In this document: positions 1 through 8,072 of the stretch, in pieces
Position numbering within the stretch: the stretch's first letter is position 1
Layout: each line of letters begins with the position of its first letter
NCBI GenBank assembly: GCA_020348305.1
Contig: CP070746.1
Location: 3,862,927-3,910,883, forward strand
Origin: Desulfobacterales bacterium
GTDB lineage: Bacteria > Desulfobacterota > Desulfobacteria > Desulfobacterales > JAHEIW01
Length of the DNA: 47,957 nt
Reading direction: 5' to 3'
Made by a program: the position numbers and the translations under genes
Notes under the pieces: generated by a model
Database searches by the model: none
Told to the model about the DNA's origin: nothing
What the model saw: only the letters and a program-made list of their open reading frames with translations

Positions 1-16
1 CCTGTCATGTGATGAT

Positions 17-1186
17 ATGCATCAAAGAAACTATCGTAACGTTCTATTCATTTCTCTCTCCCAATTCGGGATAGCCTTTTCTTTCAATTTCGTCATGGTG
101 TTCCTCCCCTTTTTTGTTCACGACATCAGCCCCTATTCCTCTCAAGAGACGCTGATGTGGGTGGGATTTATTTTGGGGGCACCAAGCTTTGCTGCAGCTC
201 TTGCGTCTACCTTTTGGGGATCCCTAACCTCCCGTTTCAGTCCCAAATTCCTTTTTATAGAAGGGTTGCTTTCCCATGCAGTTATCATCCTGTTGATGGG
301 GTTTGTCTGGAGTCTTCCTGTTCTTCTTGTCCTTCGCATCGTCCAGGGGATACTGGGCGGTATTTCTACAGTCGGCCTGATCATTGTTTCTTCGTCGTCA
401 TCCAGGGAATGGGCATCAAGAGATATAGGTTTGTTTCAAAATGCCATGACACTCGGACAGTTGATCGGCCCCCCTATAGGCGCGCTGGCTGCCACGACGC
501 TGGGTTACAGAGGCGCCTTTATAAGTGCCTCTGCTTTGGTCTTTGTGACCGTGGTATTCTGCTTTTTTTATGTGCAGGAGTTTCCCCATGAATCAAGAGA
601 GATCGCCACCTTTACAAAACGTGCGATGAACAGAAAAACTCTCATCGGATGGGGGGTTTGTTTCACGGCAACCGTCCAGTTGATGTTCTTGCCCAGCGTC
701 CTTCCGAATGTTTTCCGGGGATTCCATATGGTAGAAAGCATGGCCGTAAAATCAGCCGGTGTAATTGTGATGTTGTATACGGCAACGGCAATGGCGGGAA
801 CCTTTTTGCTCTGCCGATTGGCTGCAAGGATCACGAGTCACCGGTTGATCATTACCGTCGGTATCCTGGGAACGGCTCTGCAATTCTTGCTATCGCTAAG
901 TTCCGGGCTTACGAGTTTCGTTGCTGTTCGCATGCTTCAGACTGCAATGATTGCCGCTGTCGTGCCGTTAGTCTTTTCGACTTTCGCCTCGGATTTGGAC
1001 GGACGGGTGATAGGGTTCTTGAATTCAAGCAGATTTGCGGGGAATGCGCTGGGCCCCATGATCGGAACCTCCGTCCTTGCTTTTTCCAGCTTGAACTGGC
1101 TTTATCTCTCCATAGGCAGCATGAGCCTGCTGACCTTGGTTGGCTATGCATTTTCTCTCGCCGTCGCAAGGAATACCGCCGACTAA
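17..1186 (+). CDS. MFS-family transporter
   Basis: This is a 389-residue, very hydrophobic protein with about twelve predicted membrane segments in two halves, matching the usual length and layout of a major facilitator superfamily transporter. The loop after helix 2 carries a basic GSLTSRFSPK stretch, resembling the MFS motif A. A second basic loop near residue 270 (CRLAARITSHR) marks the start of the second half. It should act in the inner membrane as a proton-coupled exporter or importer; drug or sugar efflux is typical of such short members, but nothing here identifies the substrate. The start is ATG at 17. The frame stays open to the window edge, so a start further upstream cannot be excluded. 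The downstream neighbour is gene wreckage, not an operon partner. Confidence 0.85.
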   Translation: MHQRNYRNVLFISLSQFGIAFSFNFVMVFLPFFVHDISPYSSQETLMWVGFILGAPSFAAALASTFWGSLTSRFSPKFLFIEGLLSHAVIILLMGFVWSLPVLLVLRIVQGILGGISTVGLIIVSSSSSREWASRDIGLFQNAMTLGQLIGPPIGALAATTLGYRGAFISASALVFVTVVFCFFYVQEFPHESREIATFTKRAMNRKTLIGWGVCFTATVQLMFLPSVLPNVFRGFHMVESMAVKSAGVIVMLYTATAMAGTFLLCRLAARITSHRLIITVGILGTALQFLLSLSSGLTSFVAVRMLQTAMIAAVVPLVFSTFASDLDGRVIGFLNSSRFAGNALGPMIGTSVLAFSSLNWLYLSIGSMSLLTLVGYAFSLAVARNTAD

Positions 1187-1278
1187 AATATTCACGGAAA
1201 TTTGCCTCGTCCCTGGCCGTTGGCCATCGTTTCATCCGTCGGCTCCTGTATAGACGAAGCAGGTTTCACACTTAAAGT

Positions 1279-1386
1279 TGGGCAAGATTGATCCAAAAAA
1301 TCTATGAGGTGGATCCCCTGACTTAACCGAATATGTTCTGCAGAGATGAAGGTAATTAGCGTGACAGAGGATGGGGAGATTTTATA
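1279..1386 (+). pseudogene. Transposase C-terminal remnant
   Basis: Forward translation from 1279 gives WARLIQKIYEVDPLT, then a stop. After a frame change it continues as AEMKVISVTEDGEIL up to 1386. This matches the zinc-ribbon tail seen in many IS91-like and related transposases (pattern: LIQKIYEVDPL, then CPKC, then M+VI followed by an ED). The CPKC zinc ligands themselves have been mutated. At least one frameshift and one stop separate the two pieces, and nothing of the catalytic part remains, so it is an old fragment. Identification rests on memory of the family pattern. Confidence 0.6.
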
Positions 1387-1454
1387 AAAGAAGAGCATCG
1401 GAACAAAAAATCTATAAATATCGAAAAAAGGGAATTGTTTTATGCTAGTTTTAA

Positions 1455-1592
1455 GATGCCGCTTATCAAAATATTGAGCTTAGTCTTAAATCTGGTGATC
1501 GATTTTTTTTGTATACCGACTGCATCATCGAAGTAACCAATGCTGCCGAAGACTTCAAAGAATTTATAACGATCCATGGGATTGAAATTTGA
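1455..1592 (+). pseudogene. SpoIIE/PP2C-type phosphatase C-terminal remnant
   Basis: This frame has no start codon but encodes DAAYQNIELSLKSGDRFFLY followed by TDCIIEVTNA and ends at a TGA at 1590-1592. The pattern (L..GDR..LYTDG..E..NA) is the conserved C-terminal metal-binding block of PP2C-like SpoIIE/RsbU serine phosphatases. The normally invariant Gly of TDG is Cys here. The upstream frame is closed by stops just before 1455, so only about 45 codons survive. These phosphatases usually control anti-sigma-factor antagonists, but this piece cannot function. Confidence 0.6.
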
Positions 1593-1793
1593 GGTTGGCT
1601 GACGCTATATAAAAATTTTGGAAATTGTGGATAGAGGCTATTTCTCTAACTTTTTGTAAAAATTCACCTTCCGTTCGCTAATCTTAAATTGTTAGTCCTT
1701 CTCCAAAGATTCGGTTGAGGCACGAAGTATAAACTTTTCGCGAGGCGAATTTTTTGTAGATTTGTCATTACGCAATCCATAATCTGAAAACTC

Positions 1794-1851
1794 TTGTGAT
1801 ATCCCTCTCCTATCTGTAAAATTGCCAAGATGCATGTATTCTCAATAAATC
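1794..1851. repeat. 58-nt intergenic repeat, copy 1
   Basis: This segment aligns without gaps to 2344-2401. Shared blocks are TTGTGATAT, then 8 unrelated bases, then TATCTGTA, a weaker centre containing CCAA, and finally GTATTCTCAATAAATC. It lies in the otherwise featureless, AT-rich 1593-2052 interval upstream of the DUF6868 gene. The two copies bracket that gene. Confidence 0.7.
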
Positions 1852-2052
1852 ACCAGCTCTGCAATAAATAAGGTTGACACAAGATATAGTGATCTACCTT
1901 CTCTTTTATAAATCAGGGTTGGGAATCAAAAATTCGCATTGATAGATCAAAATCCCCAATATTTGATTATGGCAAGAATTCTTTAGTTAACCTCTTTGAT
2001 AAGCGATATAGTCGAACTCTTAAATAAAACTGACTCGAAGGGAGGAAGAATT

Positions 2053-2295
2053 ATGACAATTGAAGTAATACGTAGTGCTCTGGCATGGTGTACAGTAATA
2101 AACTGGGGATTGCTGCTGTGGTGGTTTCTATTTTTCACTCTGGCTCATGATTGGACGTATCGGTTTCATAGTAAATGGTTTAAATTATCTTTGGATCAGT
2201 TCGATGCCATTCACTATGCAGGGATGGCACTTTTTAAAATAGGTATATTTTTGTTCAACCTGGTGCCGTATCTGGCCTTGCGCATTGTTGGTTGA
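2053..2295 (+). CDS. DUF6868 family small membrane protein
   Basis: This 80-residue protein has two membrane segments (about residues 7-30 and 56-77) joined by an amphipathic loop containing the HDWTYRFHSKWFKL stretch. That layout and the opening MTIEVIRSAL.W match what I recall as DUF6868, a small membrane protein common in marine Gammaproteobacteria and Desulfobacterota, with no known function. The frame opens earlier, at 1996. The ATG at 2053 is preferred because GGGAGGAAG sits 8 bases upstream and the family's proteins begin at this methionine. It stands alone between two copies of the 58-nt repeat, as if part of a mobile cargo unit. Confidence 0.8.
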   Translation: MTIEVIRSALAWCTVINWGLLLWWFLFFTLAHDWTYRFHSKWFKLSLDQFDAIHYAGMALFKIGIFLFNLVPYLALRIVG

Positions 2296-2343
2296 GTTTG
2301 TGGCATCTCTAATAACGCGTTACGCACTAACCCAATAGAAACA

Positions 2344-2401
2344 TTGTGATATTTGGTCTTTATCTGTACAATCACCAAAACTTTGGTATTCTCAATAAAT
2401 C
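2344..2401. repeat. 58-nt intergenic repeat, copy 2
   Basis: This is the second copy of the element at 1794-1851. The last 41 positions match at about 32 sites by eye, and TTGTGATAT is identical. It lies between the DUF6868 gene and the GNAT gene. Confidence 0.7.
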
Positions 2402-2507
2402 TGTAGTATAATACAAAGTCGCGCTTTTTGATGGATAACATTACAAATCGGATGATATCCAGATCCGTATAATGACTTGTTGGCCGTGAAGAGAGGAAAA
2501 CGACACC

Positions 2508-3044
2508 ATGACTTCAGAAATAGATATCAGGAGCGAGACGATCGACGATATCGGACCCATAGCCGAGGTGACGGTAGCTGCGTTTCAGACCTTGGAAATC
2601 AGCAACCACACCGAACAATTCATTATCGAGGCGCTCCGCGCCGCCAAGGTCCTCACCCTATCGCTTGTTGCAGTGATTGATGGCTGTGTAATTGGCCACA
2701 TTGCGTTCTCGCCCGTAACCATTTCAGACGGCACACAGGATTGGTATGGACTTGGACCTGTTTCGGTCTTTCCGAAATACCAGCGTCAGGGCATTGGCAA
2801 AGCCCTAATTCATGAAGGGTTGTCACGGCTGAAGAGCATGCAGGCTCGCGGTTGTTGTCTCGTGGGGCATCCGGAGTACTACAAAAAGTTTGGGTTCGAT
2901 AACATCCCGGAACTTGTCCATGAGGGAGTTCCACCGGAAGTTTTTCTCGCACTGTCTTTCGACGGAAAGACTCCGCGGGGCAGTGTCACTTTCCACGAGG
3001 GATTCAAAGCAGATGGCCAACCAGAGCGTGCACACGACGCTTGA
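2508..3044 (+). CDS. GNAT family N-acetyltransferase
   Basis: This 178-residue single-domain acetyltransferase transfers an acetyl group from acetyl-CoA to an unidentified amine. The acetyl-CoA-binding motif A is clear: LGPVSVFPKYQRQGIGKALI around residues 85-104 (Q/R-x-x-G-x-G/A). It is followed by GCCLVGHPEYYKKFGF, the usual C-terminal element of YhbS-type members. The start ATG at 2508 has GAGAGG about 10 bases upstream. GNAT proteins of this type are frequent cargo of integron cassettes and islands, which fits the repeat-flanked, single-gene setting. The codon composition is more GC-rich than the surrounding intergenic DNA, consistent with separate acquisition. Confidence 0.85.
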   Translation: MTSEIDIRSETIDDIGPIAEVTVAAFQTLEISNHTEQFIIEALRAAKVLTLSLVAVIDGCVIGHIAFSPVTISDGTQDWYGLGPVSVFPKYQRQGIGKALIHEGLSRLKSMQARGCCLVGHPEYYKKFGFDNIPELVHEGVPPEVFLALSFDGKTPRGSVTFHEGFKADGQPERAHDA

Positions 3045-3423
3045 CAGCGCGCCTGACGCTCGACGTTAGATTAAGATCCAACATATTCACACTTTTGAAC
3101 CCCTGAAAAAGTTATGGTACTCGTTTTATATCTGTATTTTTGCCAAAGTTGCGATTACATCTACATATCTGGATTTTTGGGGTTTTGCAGATACAATAAT
3201 AGTATCTAAGGTTTTTGAGGTGTGGTTTTTTGCAAATTATCTCAATAAATGCAATTTGAATGCTTTTGCGATATCGTGAAGAAATCAAAAGTATTATGAT
3301 AATCTTTTTGCTGTTTTTACGCCTTGTTGGGATGTTATCTAGCAGGCTAGATAAGAGCCCTAGATGGAAAAAAATGCGCCAGCTAGTTAATATCTAATTT
3401 TATATGCCTTGGATAATTAAGAT
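3045..3423. other. AT-rich intergenic region, degenerate repeat
   Basis: No gene is seen. At 3129-3146 there is a partial match (TATCTGTA, five bases, then GCCAA) to the start of the repeat at 1794 and 2344. CTCAATAAAT recurs separately at about 3239. Just after the GNAT stop, GTTAGAT at about 3064 fits the GTTRRRY core of integron attC sites, but no matching inverse core was found. Confidence 0.35.
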
Positions 3424-3912
3424 ATGAAAATCAAAATTTACACAACGGGTGGTACTATCGACAAGGTTTACTTCGACCAGAAATCAGACTATCAGGTTGG
3501 AGATCCACAAGCGAACGGAGTTTTGGAGCGGGCTAATGTTGTTCTGGACTATGAGGTTGAATCTATTATTAGAAAAGACAGCCTCGATTTAACAGATGAA
3601 GACCGTGAGCTGATAAGGAAGAAAGTGGAGTCTACTCCATTGGAAAGAGTTGTTATCACTCACGGCACTGATACAATGATTGATACCGCAAAGGTACTTA
3701 TGAATATTTCAGGTAAAACGATCGTAATGACTGGCTCAATGTATCCCGCCCAATTCCGAGATAGCGACGCAGTGTTTAATATAGGATGCGCCATCACTGC
3801 TGCTCAGATTCTCGTACCCGGTGTCTATATAGTAATGAATGGTCGCATTTTCAAACCACCTCACGTCCGAAAGAATGTCGAATTGAATAGATTTGAAGAG
3901 AAAATCATATAA
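3424..3912 (+). CDS. Short asparaginase-domain protein
   Basis: This 162-residue protein corresponds to the N-terminal half of type I/II L-asparaginases (about 330 residues). It keeps the first catalytic Thr in TTGGTID (T11) and the second in ITHGTDT (H80-T84, with T82-D83). VMTGSM follows, as in the family. The C-terminal domain is absent, and the Lys that completes the Thr-Asp-Lys triad is not evident at the expected place (TAAQILVPG). Standalone short asparaginase-like proteins are annotated in many genomes, so this is probably a natural short family and not a truncation. Its activity is uncertain. ATG at 3424 follows a weak AAGAT. There is no obvious operon partner. Confidence 0.75.
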   Translation: MKIKIYTTGGTIDKVYFDQKSDYQVGDPQANGVLERANVVLDYEVESIIRKDSLDLTDEDRELIRKKVESTPLERVVITHGTDTMIDTAKVLMNISGKTIVMTGSMYPAQFRDSDAVFNIGCAITAAQILVPGVYIVMNGRIFKPPHVRKNVELNRFEEKII

Positions 3913-4068
3913 CAACAGAATTCAGCTGACACAAAAAGCCGACGGAATATTATAATTTGTGGTTGGACGAAGATTATTTGACAATGGTCAAAAATAGAGA
4001 TTTATTTGATTTGACAGTAGAATTTTATTACATCGGAATTGACCGTCCAATGCAGGAGGCGGAAAAGA

Positions 4069-4665
4069 ATGAGGCGGACCACGATAAATTTCATCATCGA
4101 TGCAGTTGGATTTGTAGGATTTGTTTTCCTAACCACAACCGGTATATTAGTTCGCTATGTCCTCCCGCCGGGAAGTGGTCGTCGTGCCGTCCTCTGGGGT
4201 ATGAATCGGCATGAATGGGGCGACCTACACTTCTGGATCGCTATTGCATTTTTTTGTGTGTTAGGGCTTCATTTATTCCTCCATTGGCGTTGGATTGTCC
4301 ACATGATACGGGGTAAACCACAAAAGGGATCAGGCCTACGGTTTGCGCTGGGTCTTGTGGGAATACTTGCAGTGCTGGCGATAGCTATCACTCCTTTGGG
4401 AGGTTCAGTTGAGCAATCAGGAACCTCGGCTGTTCAACGGGAGGAATCATCAGCGTTAACCCACGAGTCTGAACGTGTTCGGAGCCGGATGACTTTGATT
4501 GAGATTGAGCGGAAAACAGGGGTGCCGAAAGCCTACATCATCGAACATCTTGGTATGCCTAAAGATGTGCAGTTGAACGAAGGGGTCGCGAAGTTAGGCA
4601 AAAGATTTGGTTTTGATATTGAAGATGTACGCAGGATCGTACGCGAGTACAAAGCGCAAAAATAG
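4069..4665 (+). CDS. DUF4405 membrane protein
   Basis: This 198-residue protein has three predicted membrane helices: about residues 6-27 (FIIDAVGFVGFVFL), 48-70 (LHFWIAIAFFCVLGLHLFLH) and 92-112. The His-rich second helix (HEWGDLHFW...LHLFLHWRW) is typical of DUF4405, a cytochrome b561-like family thought to bind heme. After a linker, a soluble C-terminal domain (about residues 143-198) with TLIEIERKTGVPKAYIIEHL looks like a small helical domain also found on NapH/DUF4405-type proteins. The frame opens at 4039, but ATG 4069 is chosen because AGGAGG lies 9 bases upstream. Its electron partner is not encoded nearby. Confidence 0.75.
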   Translation: MRRTTINFIIDAVGFVGFVFLTTTGILVRYVLPPGSGRRAVLWGMNRHEWGDLHFWIAIAFFCVLGLHLFLHWRWIVHMIRGKPQKGSGLRFALGLVGILAVLAIAITPLGGSVEQSGTSAVQREESSALTHESERVRSRMTLIEIERKTGVPKAYIIEHLGMPKDVQLNEGVAKLGKRFGFDIEDVRRIVREYKAQK

Positions 4666-4956
4666 TATTAGGGACACCATATCTGGCTTTTTAAACTTTT
4701 GCTCAAAATCTGCAATATCAAGCCATTTAATCAGCAATGTCAAGAAATGTAGAGCCTATTGCCTTACATTTGTCAAATCAAATACTGGTCAGGACATTGT
4801 AGTGACATCCCAACAGAAATAGAGATTTCAGAAAAGCAAATCATTTTATCATCCTTAATCATGATACATATCCGCTTCGAGCTTCTACTCGGCACGCCAG
4901 TTAAATTGATTTTTCCTACCAAATGAATTATTAATCTTCGAATAGATAAATCCACC

Positions 4957-5196
4957 TTTTATTATGTCTATTTTATTCAATCATTAATTGATCCTAATCG
5001 ATTTTACAACGGGTTCACGGAAAACATTGAAAATCGCCTCAAAGACCACAACTCCAGCAAAAATACCCATACCGCGAAACACAAGCCATGGCGCATCAAA
5101 ACAGCTATCGCTTTCACGGACCGCCAAAAAGCGATAGATTTCGAAAAGTATCTCAAAACAAAGTCGGGGCGCGCATTTGCTATCAAGCGCCTTTAG
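4957..5196 (+). pseudogene. GIY-YIG nuclease without start codon
   Basis: The frame encodes YYVYFIQSL, then FYNGFTENIENRLKDHN, HTAKHKPWRIK and AIDFEKYLKTKSGRAFAIKRL-like blocks, ending at TAG 5194-5196. These are the hallmarks of the small (about 80-residue) GIY-YIG endonucleases of the UPF0213/YhbQ type. The usual initiator Met just before YYVY is replaced by TTT (4957-4959), and no ATG, GTG or TTG exists between it and the upstream stop at 4924. Unless a rare codon such as ATT or ATA is used, it cannot be translated. The rest of the frame is intact, so the loss looks recent. Confidence 0.7.
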
Positions 5197-5419
5197 AAGT
5201 ATTTTATTCCTGAATCAGAAGTTTGCCAGCGTGGTAAAGACCAAGATTAACAATGCCCGGTTTTTGCGCGTCTACCGAATATTTAATCTCCAGAAAATTT
5301 ATAACTGGCTGATAATCTTCTTCCCCCTGGATGTAACTCGAGCCCGGCACCGTGCTTGGGATTCCGACCGTTGAACATGTCCTGAGCCGGCATTTGGTGT
5401 GTCCCTTCAATAACTTTAC

Positions 5420-5447
5420 TTGACATTATGCATTTGAAATGCATAAT
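5420..5447 (+). promoter_or_regulatory. Promoter with palindromic operator for ATPase gene
   Basis: TTGACA (5420-5425) and CATAAT (5442-5447) are separated by 16 bases. The spacer and -10 are filled by a perfect inverted repeat: TTATGCATTT (5426-5435), one central G, then AAATGCATAA (5437-5446). A repressor bound there would cover the core promoter exactly. AAGGAG and the ATPase ATG follow at 5455 and 5468. Confidence 0.65.
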
Positions 5448-5467
5448 TTCCACCAAGGAGATGATGC

Positions 5468-5743
5468 ATGAGTCAAACCTATATCAAGAGATCGTCGGAG
5501 CCAGTCCTCAAAAAGTCTGCCTCCGAATTTCCCGCAGTGGTTCTGACTGGTCCGCGTCAGTCCGGTAAGACAACGCTTTTCCAACACCTTTTCGGCAAAA
5601 GTTGCCGGTAGGTTTCCTTAGAGCCGCCTGACGTGCGTACATCTGCGATCGAAGACCCGCGAAGTTTCCTCGAGATATGTTGTTCATCCCGGAGATATAA
5701 CCCTTCCTCTTGGTCCAGGCGTAACGGCCCTGCCATTTTCTGA
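5468..5743 (+). pseudogene. AAA-type ATPase (DUF4143 family) N-terminal remnant
   Basis: From ATG 5468, with AAGGAG 7 bases upstream, the frame encodes a P-loop: VVLTGPRQSGKTTLFQHLFG (residues about 24-43, Walker A GPRQSGKT). A TAG at 5609-5611 interrupts it at a place where the family usually has Tyr. The same frame then resumes with SLEPPDVRTSAIEDPRSFLE, the conserved block that follows in these ATPases. The Walker B region (expected FDEIQ) is scrambled, and the frame ends at 5743. The remaining 300 or so residues, including DUF4143, are missing. Intact relatives are about 380-400 residues. The promoter and Shine-Dalgarno are still perfect, so transcription may persist. Confidence 0.75.
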
Positions 5744-5931
5744 ATTGTAAATACGAGGCAATTGCTGAAAAGCTGCCTTGTGATGGATTCACTTGCAAAC
5801 TTATTGATTTTTGCAAGTTTGAAAAAAGATGCAACATTTATTTCGCGCCAACCTCAATCAGGATGGCGTTTTGCGGGCCCACGCCTGATTTCAGTCATCC
5901 TCCACCGAGTAACATTTTTTTCATTTCCTCT

Positions 5932-7683
5932 CTATCCAACCGGTGGAGGACCGCCTGGCAGTGAAAGGGGGACGCCTTGAAAGACTACCTGCGCCATGAC
6001 ACCGAACATGGGATGAGGAACGAGTTGGGCCTTCACATCCAAGACGGCTGGCTTACCGGACTTGAAAGCCCTTTCCAGGGCGGGCTTTATCTCCAGTGGG
6101 CTCTCTATCTGTTCCCCGTAGCAACCAAAACCTTTTGCAATTTCAGCATAGTTGGCTGCAGAAAAGTCTTGATCAATGCCTTCAAGAGCCTTATCCCCGT
6201 ACAAAGCAAGTTGTCCCGCCTTGCACATTCCCCAGCCGCCGTCATTGTTGATCACATGAACGACAGCGAGGTTATGTCGTGCGGCTGTGTCCAACTCTTG
6301 CATGGTCAGCCCAAATGCACCGTCCCCGCAAAAGTTAACGACCGGACGCTCGGGATAGGCAATCTTGAAGGCATTGGCGCAGGGCTGCCCAAAACCCAGG
6401 TGGCCTCCTCCCGCACAAAAAAACCTGCGCCGGGGCTTGTAAGCGTGGAGGTAAGTAAAAGCCCAGTGGAAAACCATTCCTCCATCAACGGTCAACATAG
6501 CATCTTTATCAGCCAAATATTCCCCCACCTCCTTGGCAAGCCTAGCCATGGTTATTGGACCGGTTTCATCCCCGAGCATCGGCTCCAAGCTCTTCAGGTA
6601 TTGCCGATAGCTCTCCACAAGACCTTGCGCCCATCTCTCGTCTGCCCTGCCTTTTCCACCATACCCCTCGAAGGCAAAGAGCAAGTCGGCTAAGACTGCC
6701 TTCGCATCACCGGCAATGCCAATCTCTATTGCTACTTTTTTGCCAATCTGGGTCGGGTCTATGTCAATCTGGATGATTTTCTGGTTGGGATTGGCCGGCA
6801 TCACAGGAGGTTTCCCGAGTCCAAGCCATGATGAGAAATGACAGCCAACCGCCACAAGGACATCCGCTTCCTGCAGAGCCTGCATCACAGTACTCCCGCC
6901 CAGCCAGCCACCATCGCCGAAAAAGCGAGCGTGATGAGCAGAAATGCTGCCAGACCCCATAGGTGTGCTTGTAGCAGCTGCGCCAAGGGTGTCTGCCAGT
7001 CTCTGAAACTCCTCCCAGGCTTCCGATGCAATTACACCACCCCCAGCCACCAAAAGAGGTCTCTCAGCATCAAGGAGAATCTGGGCTGCCTTATCTATCA
7101 GCCCCTTGTCTCCTCTCAACCGGCCGGTCGAACGATAGTTCTGAGGTATTGGCAATTCTCCGGCCTCTCCCTTCTGACACAGGATATCCAAAGGGATGTC
7201 CAGATGCACCGGACCCGGCCTTCCCGTCAATGCTTCTCGGAAAGCCCGTTGGACTAACTCTGGGATTCTTGACCAGTGATGAACCCCCGCGTTCCACTTG
7301 GTGACGGGACGGAAAAGAGAGAGGGAATCTATGTCCTCAAGGGCCCCTACAAATGGGTAACTTTGGAAGCTCTGGGTATTAGCTGTGACGGCAAGAACCG
7401 GCGAGCTGTCCACATAAGCCTCGTAAAGCCCGCTGACCAAGTTGGCTGCTCCAGAGCCCACTGTGGAGCAGCACACCCCAATCTCGCCCGTCGCCCTTGC
7501 CCAGCCATCCGCCATATGGCCTGCGTTCTCCTCGTGCCTGGTGGAAAAGAAGTCGATCCCTTCTTCCTTCCGCAGGGCTTCCATCAAAGCCACGAGACCA
7601 TGTCCGCTGATACCAAAAACGTGCCGCACACCCTCATTTTTGAGAGCTTTTACCACCATGTCGGCCCCTGTATATTCGCCCAT
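5932..7683 (-). CDS. ThDP-dependent acetolactate-synthase-like enzyme
   Basis: This is a 583-residue enzyme of the pyruvate-oxidase/acetolactate-synthase fold, with N-terminal pyrimidine-binding, central and C-terminal diphosphate-binding domains. The catalytic Glu that activates the cofactor is in TRHEENAGHMADG (E51). The Mg-diphosphate motif runs from GDGAFG at residue 453 to NN at about 479, the normal GDG-x(25)-NN spacing. It should decarboxylate a 2-oxo acid or cleave a 2-hydroxyacyl donor, but the substrate is not evident. The sequence after NN (DGGWGMCKAGQ) differs from true biosynthetic IlvB, and no small subunit gene is next to it, so valine/isoleucine synthesis is unlikely. ATG 7683 has GGAGGC 6 bases upstream. 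It stands alone. Confidence 0.8.
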   Translation of the reverse strand: MGEYTGADMVVKALKNEGVRHVFGISGHGLVALMEALRKEEGIDFFSTRHEENAGHMADGWARATGEIGVCCSTVGSGAANLVSGLYEAYVDSSPVLAVTANTQSFQSYPFVGALEDIDSLSLFRPVTKWNAGVHHWSRIPELVQRAFREALTGRPGPVHLDIPLDILCQKGEAGELPIPQNYRSTGRLRGDKGLIDKAAQILLDAERPLLVAGGGVIASEAWEEFQRLADTLGAAATSTPMGSGSISAHHARFFGDGGWLGGSTVMQALQEADVLVAVGCHFSSWLGLGKPPVMPANPNQKIIQIDIDPTQIGKKVAIEIGIAGDAKAVLADLLFAFEGYGGKGRADERWAQGLVESYRQYLKSLEPMLGDETGPITMARLAKEVGEYLADKDAMLTVDGGMVFHWAFTYLHAYKPRRRFFCAGGGHLGFGQPCANAFKIAYPERPVVNFCGDGAFGLTMQELDTAARHNLAVVHVINNDGGWGMCKAGQLALYGDKALEGIDQDFSAANYAEIAKGFGCYGEQIESPLEIKPALERAFKSGKPAVLDVKAQLVPHPMFGVMAQVVFQGVPLSLPGGPPPVG

Positions 7684-7808
7684 TTTTTGCCTCCTTTGAT
7701 CTATACCCGCCGCTCTATTTGATTGTTCCCACTTTACTCATTCTACGGATCATCCACAATCACTTATGGATAAAAAATAGGGATAAGAACTTGCTATCTT
7801 GGAGGTAG

Positions 7809-7837
7809 GGTATGTCGAAAGGGTGATTGTTTGTCAA
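7809..7837 (-). promoter_or_regulatory. Possible promoter of the ThDP enzyme gene
   Basis: On the reverse strand TTGACA (7837-7832) is followed 17 bases later by CATACC (7814-7809). The -35 is perfect but the -10 matches TATAAT at only three positions, so this is tentative. It would give a leader of about 120 nt. Confidence 0.3.
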
Positions 7838-7950
7838 GAAAAAAAGCCACTATATATTGTATGGGCCGAAATGGGATTTGGACAGTAGTCAAAAGTGGCT
7901 GCCAATCAAATTTAAAAATCGACATGGAAGGTGAAAAGATTTCAAAAAAA

Positions 7951-7992
7951 TTGAAACAAAAAACCACGGGATACCATTTCCATCAATTACAT
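7951..7992. repeat. 42-bp dispersed repeat X, copy 1
   Basis: Identical over 42 bases to 16372-16413, in the same orientation. The shared segment runs from TTGAAACAAAAAACCACGGG to CATCAATTACAT. The second copy lies inside the 3' end of a membrane-protein gene (reverse-strand VIDGNGIPWFFV), so this copy is a fragment of that gene or of a mobile sequence overlapping it. Confidence 0.8.
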
Positions 7993-7999
7993 GAAACCT

Positions 8000-8041
8000 G
8001 GGTGAAAAGTTGACATTTGACTATGATTGAGCGTAACTGGA
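8000..8041. repeat. 42-bp dispersed repeat Y, copy 1
   Basis: Matches 14442-14483 at 40 of 42 positions, same orientation. It begins GGGTGAAAAGTTGACATTTG and ends GAGCGTAACTGGA. It starts only 7 bases after repeat X copy 1. The GTTGACA-containing end resembles termini of IS21-like elements, but no transposase is attached. Confidence 0.75.
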
Positions 8042-8072
8042 CGGAAATAGGTGTCACTCCATTAAAGGGCGG

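Noticed and set aside
1600..1860. Reverse-strand coding-like stretch (DYGLRNDKSTKNSPREKF)
   Set aside because: Two frames look equally plausible and neither has a start or family resemblance.
3060..3075. Integron attC site after the GNAT gene
   Set aside because: Only the GTTRRRY core is found; no inverse core or long imperfect palindrome, and the usual 57-bp minimum length is not met.
3957..4068. Frame with YYNLWLDEDYLTMVKNRDLF upstream of the DUF4405 gene
   Set aside because: It looks protein-like but has only a TTG start without a ribosome-binding site, and it runs into the real gene in another frame. No family recognised.
5204..5410. Reverse 68-residue frame (ending AGKLLIQE)
   Set aside because: Possible scrap of a lost gene, but no family match, no ribosome-binding site, and located in gene wreckage.
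5932..7683. Assigning the ThDP enzyme as IlvB
   Set aside because: No small subunit, different residues after the NN motif, and no branched-chain genes nearby.
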